Notes under the pieces: model-generated | The model's database searches: none | Told to the model about the DNA's origin: nothing | What the model saw: the letters and a program-made list of their open reading frames with translations, nothing else | Made by a program: the position numbers and the translations under genes | Shown here: one piece after another, positions 56,526-64,000 of the stretch | Layout of the letters: the number at the start of each line of letters is the position of its first letter | Numbering within the stretch: position 1 is the first letter of the stretch | Assembly (NCBI RefSeq): GCF_023856365.1 | Contig: NC_064542.1 | Coordinates: forward strand, 7,371,363-7,435,362 | Direction: 5' to 3' | DNA length: 64,000 nucleotides | From: Brienomyrus brachyistius | Taxonomy: Eukaryota; Chordata; Actinopteri; Osteoglossiformes; Mormyridae

Positions 56526-57171
56526 AGTTATGTTGCTATATTTGTGAACACTTTCCACTGACATCTATTTTACACCAAATAACAGGCTATATCCCCAAAC
56601 CACCAAATTCAGAAACACGTATAACAAACAAACAAATTTGTCTCACTTTTTTAAACAGAGGCAGTTGGGAAAAAGGTGTGATTGCTCCAGGTTTTGTACT
56701 GACAAGATTGCTAAATCCATCTGTCGACAGGCACATGGGTTCTCTCACACATTTAAGGCCAAGCTTCTCTTCTCATCGCCACTGAGGTGGGGGGGTGGAG
56801 GGACTCAGCTATCAGAAGTGTGAAGTGGAGAATAGGGCCGGGGGGCCTCCAGAGCCTTTGACACTGCCTGTGAAGGGGAAAGATGGACATGGGTTTGTAG
56901 CAAATGTGACAGGTTCAGGCCCAAAATCCCCAAGCTTTGTCACCAACGGCAGATTTACCGGATACTGACACGGGAACGGTGTGTAATGGTGTGAGAATTG
57001 AAGGCCAGCTCCTTTGGACCTTGATGTGTTCAAACTCCCGTATGTTGATTATATTAAAACCATAACCCTATCCTACATAAGAAGCACTGAACCCTGGGCT
57101 GTCGACCTGTACCCACTGAATACAGCATAGAAGAGAAAGGCGAAGGAAACAAACAAAAAAACAGGAATCTG

Positions 57172-57895
57172 TACCAGGGGTTGGAAACATCAGGGAGTCT
57201 CTTCCAGAGGTCTGAAACATCAGGGAGTCTGTATTGGAAGTCTGAAACATTATGGGGCCTGTATTGGGAGTCTGACAGATCTGGGAGTCTAAACCAGGAA
57301 GTCTGATAAATCAGGGAGTCTATATTGGGAGTCTGAAACATTATGGGGCCTGTATTGGGAGTCTGACAGATCTGGGAGTCTAAACCAGGAAGTCTGATAA
57401 ATCAGGGAGTCTGTATCAGGAGTCTGATACATCAGGGAGTCTGTACTGTGGGTCTGACACATCAGGGAGTCTGTATCGGGGGTCTGACAGATCAGGGAGT
57501 CTATACCAGGGAGACTGAAACATCAGGGAGTCTGTATCAGGAGTCTGATACATCAGGGAGTCTGTACTGTGGTTCGGAAACATCAGGGAGTCTGTATTGG
57601 AGGTCTGAAAGATCAGGGAGTCTATACCAGGGAGTCTGAAACATCAGGGAGTCTGTACTGTGGGTCTGACACATGAGGGAGTCTGTATCGGGGGTCTGAT
57701 TCATCAGGGAGTCTGTACTGTGGTTCTGAAACATCAGGGTGTCTGTATTGGGGGTCTGACAGATCAGGGAGTCTATACCAGGAAGTTTGAAACATCGGGG
57801 AGTCTGTACCAGGAATCTGACAAATATCTGCCAGGGGCCTGGCACAATGTGGAGTCTTTACCAGGGAGTCTGTGCAAGGAATCTGAAATGCCAGG
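57172..57895. repeat. 30-bp minisatellite, about 22 copies
   Basis: The unit is close to GGGAGTCTGTATCAGGAGTC followed by TGATACATCA. Copies vary at the CAGGAG/GTGGGT/GGGGGT segment. Frames across the array are artefacts. Confidence 0.94.
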
Positions 57896-59039
57896 AGTGT
57901 TATTATTCCCTTAAAGGATATCAAACAGCATCTTTAATTCCTGCCGCCACCATCTAATTAAAAGAATGCATGTTAATTGGTGCCTCTAGCAGATTAATTA
58001 AAGCTATTGGCTGTCCCATTTCCAGCACTGTTAAGGAGTTCTGTGAGGGAAAAGCCCATGAGAAAGGCTTCTAATGTGCGATTTTCCCTCCATGCCATCC
58101 CCCACCTTGTGCAACTTAGATAGGGACTGACAGACAGAGGGTAAGAAAGGCTCTACAGGGGGCAGTAAATTAAGAGAAAACTGACTTGCGGTTTGTATTT
58201 ACCTGTAAAATCAGCATGATAATGAATGCACGGCACTGCAGGCGAGACTTGTTAAACTAGCAGGATATTACATGAACGAGTGTGGCAGGGCTGCGACCCA
58301 CCTCCCAGTGTCATCTCCTAATGAGGTACAGCCACCAAAGTCACGCTGCCAGGGAGCCCTGTCACGCTGAGAGCCACACGCCACAGTGTGCTGGTAGGAC
58401 GCACTTCCTCACCGCGGCAAATACTGAGGATTTCTCACTCATTTCGTGGGAACTACCCACAGCTGTGGGCTGGAGGAGGCGCAGAGGAGGAGGTGCGGCG
58501 GAGAAGGGAAGTAAGCCGCATTACCATAGCGACCCCACTCTCCTCCATCCTGAGCTCTCCATCTCTTTTCGCTGTTCCCACCCTAATCTTTAAAAGTAAT
58601 AGGGGATTAAATTGATCTGAGGCATGCGCTCACTGTGTGTGCACTGACTGGAGAGTAGTAGCACACGGGGCCCCACCAGCGGGCTGAGATGTCAGTCAAA
58701 CTGTGCATAACCTCGAAGCCTCAATAATATCACTAATGCCATCGGCTCATTTGAAAACCCTGTTTGTGCAGGAAGTCTCGGGCTCTGAAAGGCCCCCATG
58801 AGAGAGTGATGAGCACATCACACGTCCAGTGCGGAGGAGTCGTTCTTTAACCTTGAGAGGTTTCTGCTGTTTAGCCAGAGGCAAATGTGGAGGCTTGGTG
58901 GAGCACGACAGGCACATGGATGAAGGCCACACGAATCATCTCATGTAGAAAAAGATGAATAAATAAACAGTACAATTCTGCCTCTGATTTTCACACTGGA
59001 GTTAGAGTGTTATACACGCTCTGCACATTTTGGTGCTTG

Positions 59040-59221
59040 ATGTCTAGATGTACGCGGTGCCCTATAAATCAGGCTCTGGCCCTTTAAATGTAACGTGCGC
59101 TTCCACCTGCACACTTTCCCCGCCCCTTGACGCCGCGCGCGCTCAGGTGTTGGCGCTAAGCTCCTCCTCCCCAGGGGCCGAGCGCGGATTGCTCGGGAGC
59201 GGGCAGGAACCAAAACAGCGA
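59040..59221 (+). promoter_or_regulatory. CpG-rich candidate promoter and first exon of a downstream gene
   Basis: In otherwise AT-rich DNA this patch has a TATAAAT at about 59063, a GC box (CCCCGCCCC, about 59118), many CpG (GACGCCGCGCGCGCTC) and then a good donor (CGA-GTAAGTG at 59222). That layout suits a promoter with a non-coding first exon ending at 59221. No coding exon follows in the window. In mammals ATP10B follows GABRB2 in the same orientation, so it could serve that gene; this is only inference. Confidence 0.45.
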
Positions 59222-61257
59222 GTAAGTGCTCTGGGTTGTTACTTTTACTGTTTTATGTTTTTAACTTTCAAAGCTTTAGTGGGTGTTTTAACAGCATTTC
59301 GATGGTTGGTCGCTTTTGGAAAAGTGCCTTCTTCCCGTGTTTCGTTCTGCTTTGACTGTTACAGTTAAATGACAGGAGAAAGCTGTCTCTCACTTCAGCC
59401 CCAGACTTCACCAATTCGTGGAGAAATTAAATTAATATTTTGAGTCTGAAGTCACCGTGGCAAAAGCAAATGTCTTCAAAATCTAGTGGCAAATATATAG
59501 TGACAGCGCTTGCTGACATTTGTAAAGAACACATAAAGAAACTGGAGATATATTTACGGTTTTTCAGAATATATTTTAATAAAAACCAGACAGTTGTATG
59601 TATTTAATGAATGAAAAAAGCTTTTCAAACAGGATTGAGTGATCACTTTCTCTTAACAATTAACTTTTATGTCTGGCTATGTGGGAAGCTCTTTCCAGTT
59701 CCTTTCAGCAAATGAAATCTAATTATTCTTATAACAAGGCTACTCTTGCTGATTATGACACAATAACTGAAAAGCACCGAAAAGTAGTTCGATTATGTAT
59801 TCATCACTGTTCATTTAGCTGTTGGATGTAATACTAATGAAAATATAAAATAATTTGAACATATAAATGGCACAATAGTGATAGATGGAGCACCTTAAAA
59901 ATCCATGTTGTCCCTGATGAGTCAGATTCCAGAGCCCCTTCTTCATTATGGTAATAATCACTATGGTGGGAAAACTGCAGAATTGCCAAAGCATTGATGA
60001 TGTCATGTGCTGTGACATCATAGATAAAAAAACTCCCACTGACTTGGACTTCAAAGCGGACACAGAGTGTCCAGCTAGGAGGGTCTGGGTGATGTCACCT
60101 CCTTTAGACAGACGCTAGAAAGGGCAGTGAGACTGCTGTGCTGACATCTACATTGGCAGATTCTGAGAAATTACTTTTATTGTTACTTATTATGTTCTAT
60201 ATCTTGAGTAATTTTTAAAGGGCTAGTCTAAAATGATTAACCCCAGATAAACAGTAAAATATTCAGAAATTAAATAGTTCAGTTTGTGGAGAAAAGAGTG
60301 CAGATGGTGCCGTTTTCACAGGGATACATAGTGTAATCACAGCGAAATTAATTTGGGGCTGCCTTCCTGGAAAATGAAACCTTCCATAATTGTTCCAGCA
60401 CCCCCCCTCTGGCCCCCCTTTTCTGCTCAGCCGACATGGCTGGCTGCCTGTTATTTCTGGGTCAGTCTGCTGTCATCCGCAGGATTGACTGTTATATTTT
60501 TGCTGGGGTAATGAGACATTTTTCTAAGATTGTGCAAGGAAAAAATAGGAGATGTGTCTCCCCTGAGTTTACTAGTTCTGTTATCACCTAGACTGGGGCT
60601 GCTTTTGGACAGCTGTTACCTGTTAAACATGGATCTCTGAACGTAGCGTATGAACCTAATAATCATTTGTATTATGTATTATTATTATTGTATTAAATAA
60701 CCATAAAGCCTTAAGTCTCCATATATAGACTGGTATAGATGTGTCACCTGCAATATTCTATTTCTTACATAAAAGTATGATAGATGCCAGTGCTCTGAAG
60801 AGTAAACCATATAGTATTGTGTAATACTGACCCACTTCAAGCACCGAAACTATCATTCGGTATCCCGAAAAAGAAAATTATAATACAAATAAAAATCTGT
60901 ACTAAGTATTGTTGAAGTAACCAGAACTGATAATACATTGTTAATAAGTTTCAGCGTTAATGCAGTTGCACAACTACCTTTACCGCTAAACATTTTCGAG
61001 TTCCTCGCTTCCGGCTTGTGGTTAACTCATAACTTTAGGAATTTCTGCACACTCCTCATTGGTATGCAGTCAACCGGCAGTTCGACAATGCTAACCATAT
61101 GATACTCTATGCATCAGTTATAGTATTTTATTAACTGTAATCCTGCTTTCTGTATCCAACCACATTACACAATCAGGGTTTTTTGCAGTCTAGCACTATA
61201 TGAAAAACTCAACACCAGCTATGTAAATCCTGATTTATCTCAGAGGACGGGAATATT

Positions 61258-61475
61258 TTTGGTAGCACTTTACTTGAAGGGGCACAAATAATGTAGTAGT
61301 ACACTCTTACTTAATGTATTAACTAACCAGAAACTAAGTGTTAGTTACGTACTAATTCCATGTTCGTTCATCATTGATCAATTGTAATGATTCATGTACT
61401 TAATGCAGTTACTATATTTATTCATGATCTGTACTTGAGTAGTAACTGAGTTGCTAAATTACTTACGACTCCTCG
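61258..61475 (+). repeat. Three-copy dispersed repeat, copy 3
   Basis: It is closely similar to 51058-51280 and to the reverse complement of 39393-39590. Confidence 0.82.
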
Positions 61476-62042
61476 GTAAACGTATCCTTCAATATCATAG
61501 CAGCTGGATAAATCTACAATCATAGCTTGAGCCTACAGTGAAAGAACAGTTATCCAGGTTTACCTGGATGCTATGGGATAGACGTTATTGAGCTGCTAGA
61601 AACATCTGCTCATTTGCAAATAAGCTGGGAAAACAGTTTTGAATTAAACGCTAATCCCTAATTCTTTTCATACCACATGGCAGCCAGCTTACTGATCAAT
61701 GCTGATTTTTAGTTTAGCCAGTTTATGTTGTCTTGCAATACTAACATAGGTTCTAATTTTCCTTGGGTGAAAGACGGAGAACAGGTGGAAAATGGTGGAA
61801 TTCAATGTTGAGTTGCTTTGCTGTGGGCCTGTGGTGCATAAATAATTGACTGACACAGATATGCATTGAGAAGATGTATCAGCTGTGGATACCTTCATGC
61901 CTTGTTGGCAGCTTGCAGAAAGCCTACATGAGACTGGCCAGGACCAGTAGACCAAAGGTGGGACAGTGAGGCAGATATCCCACCTCAGGCATATCGATTC
62001 CAGGGGCGCGGATGAGGGACAACTGGGAAGGGTGGTGATGGC

Positions 62043-62245
62043 TAGGCATGGACAGTATTACGGTAATACCGTAAAGCATGGTAAAGCATTATTTTCAGTA
62101 AAAAATACTTCAACCAACTTTCACAATTTTTATTGGGAAATACCGAAGTAACATTGTTTTGTAAAATATCGCCAAAATACCGCATACCACAGTTTAATGT
62201 TTGGATTGTCTGACAGCATTAACAGATAGATACTGCCCAAGCCTA
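62043..62245. mobile_element. Short MITE, about 200 bp
   Basis: The left end TAGGCATGGACAGTATTACG and the reverse complement of the right end, TAGGCTTGGGCAGTATCTAT, form terminal inverted repeats. Internal GGTAATACCG palindromes occur. A related fragment lies at 33359-33420 (GCTTGGGCGCTATTACAGTA). Confidence 0.72.
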
Positions 62246-64000
62246 TTGCAGGCTAGTGGGGAGGGGACTGTAGCAAGATTTATCTGCTGGTTAGAGAGGG
62301 GGGTAAAACTTTTTGCCAGCAAATAGTGTAACGGCAAATTTCTAGGACACTGCGCATCATTTGCTGGTGTCAGGGAGCTGCTGTTAATTTGTGTCCCAGG
62401 ACATCTCCTGTGGTAGCATGTTATATGAGAGGGAAAAGGAGGTTAAGGTTCAGATAATAGATGGAGCTGGTCGCTTATTGTTTGTATCTTCATAAGTAGG
62501 TTGTGGATTCATCTGGAGACAAGAAGGTAATTTGTGAAGGTGGGAGGAGAAAGAGCTCAGAACAGCTTCTTATTGGCTGCAGGCCGGTGCTCTGTCTGAA
62601 AGGATAATGCTGGTGAACTTCCCCTCGCGTGAGCTTGGGTGTTGCTGCATCGCCATGGGGACCGTTGACCCGCCCGGTGCCACACATGCCTCAGGAATTC
62701 AGCTGACATTGAGCAAACTGACTACCTTGTTAAGGCTCAATAGTGTCCGTGGACAATCTGGAAAGCAATGCTTTTAGTATTTCTTCTGTTTTTAAGACTT
62801 ATTCAATAATTATTTATGCCGATGCCATAATGATTTCAAAAGGTTGTCTGGTGGCTTAAAACAGACTAACGTTTCAAACTTTCTGGTGCAGTACATTAAT
62901 GAATTATGTATGCAATATAATGCAGTAGTGTTTGTTTATTCTTAAATATTCTGTGTGAAGGTTTTTTATACAGAATTAAGCACTCACTGTTCCACAAATC
63001 ATCCAGGTAGTTTTACATGTGACAACACCTCAGCTGTCTGTACCCTTAGCCAGGACATGGCTGCCTGGATGAAAAATAATCCAAGTTATTTGAATTCTTA
63101 CTGTATGAAAACTACATAATGTAGCATCAAGATTCATTTTTTAGAAAAGGCATGAAAGGAGAGCATGTTCCTTCAGTTATACGTAACCACAGCAGATAAT
63201 ACAATATTTACAGCAACCCCTGATGTCTGATCGTAGTCTTAAACAGCATGCATTAAGGCCGTCCTACAAACCAACTGAAAGGGAACCTGAACCAAGTGCG
63301 TAAATCATTTACTATGATATTAATAATTTTGTTTATCTCTTTCTGATCACAAACATGGAGGCTTAGCTTGCTGAGCCACACATTGTCTATGTAGAGCCTA
63401 TTAGGTTTTCAATGAGGTGCTGCTTATTTGGAAAAGATATATACATGAAATCTGGTTAGTGCAGTTGAAACAATAAAGAACAGTTTTGGGTGTTTCTTGG
63501 AAACAATTCCTAGCACTAAATTGCAATGTAAGTTCCTGTCACTGGATTCCTCCAGGAATCGCATTGCTTTCATCCATAAATTCAGTGGTTCCTCGACCTT
63601 TCTGTAGAGGCTTTCCTGTACGCTTCAGAGTGGATGGCCAAGTGTTCTCAACGCGTAGCTTTTAATAACCAATGTCCAAGCAGTCTCTGCAGTTGGGTGA
63701 TGTTCCCCTTTGTAACAAATCTTCAGTTCACATAAAAAGGGTCTTTTATCTTTAGCATACAACACTTGTGCTGTATAATGTGCTGGTGGCCTGCTGTTTA
63801 TACCATGCTGTCTACAGGTGCTACAGTAAGAACCGTGTTCCCTCCGCCATCCCCGTCCAAGCGGAAAACACCCATTCATCCCCACCTGTCCTCACGTGAT
63901 CAAACCACCCCGTGCAATACACCCCCCCAATGGCCAAAATACATAATACACCCCAAAGTTATAAATGGCTCCCACACTTTCCTTATCAGTTTTATGAATT

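Larger units (their letters stand above)
59222..64000. other. Intergenic or intronic, repeats only
   Basis: It contains the third copy of the dispersed repeat (61258-61475) and the MITE at 62043-62245. No coding exon is recognised; if the 59-kb promoter is real, this is part of that gene's first intron. Confidence 0.45.

Noticed and set aside
57448..57924. Repetitive SGSLYQ and YRLPDVSD frames
   Set aside because: 30-bp minisatellite artefact.

Overview
The window is vertebrate, almost certainly ray-finned fish, nuclear DNA. It carries a large intron-split gene with GT-AG junctions, teleost-style mobile elements (a decayed LINE with reverse transcriptase, a tRNA-derived SINE, small inverted-repeat elements), long CA/TG runs and many minisatellites. 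No bacterial-style operons, CRISPR arrays or free-standing RNA genes were seen. No species is assigned.

The main content is a divergent pair of GABA-A receptor genes. On the + strand, from 15268 to 47221, is a complete gabrb2-like gene: nine constitutive coding exons whose joined frame gives a 477-residue beta subunit with signal peptide, Cys-loop, four membrane segments and the beta2/beta3 Asn in TM2. A tenth, phase-0 exon (45187-45327, 47 residues) lies in the TM3-TM4 loop intron and looks like the fish counterpart of the mammalian beta2 'long' cassette. On the - strand, from about 12098 down to 5480, is the head-to-head partner, an alpha4/alpha6-type gene (gabra6 by position). Most exons keep exact family lengths (83, 153 nt), but there are three in-frame stops, a one-base deletion, a 12-base deletion, a lost splice donor, a doubtful acceptor and a ruined TM4 exon. 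I read it as a unitary or paralogue pseudogene. The arrangement matches the known vertebrate beta2/alpha6 cluster, in which the two genes are divergently transcribed.

Layout: 1-3160 repeats and a broken LINE; 5480-12098 gabra6 pseudogene (a 21-bp minisatellite at 7228-7770 directly abuts one exon); 12099-15267 shared upstream region, with a perfect NRF-1-type palindrome about 85 bp before the gabrb2 start; 15268-47221 gabrb2, with a 14.4-kb third intron and several minisatellites and dispersed repeats in introns 3, 4, 5 and 8; 47222 to about 50420 possible 3' UTR; 50420-64000 intergenic, with two inverted-repeat elements, a 30-bp minisatellite, and a CpG-rich, TATA-containing candidate promoter and first exon near 59.05-59.22 kb that may belong to the next gene on the + strand.

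The functional story is that beta2 is intact and probably expressed, with an alternative intracellular-loop exon, while its usual cerebellar partner alpha6 has decayed at this locus. The most notable points are the pseudogene, the cassette exon whose donor site has been copied four times by a 20-bp tandem repeat, and the NRF-1 site. Exon ends are hand-read from splice consensus, frame continuity and known family exon sizes.
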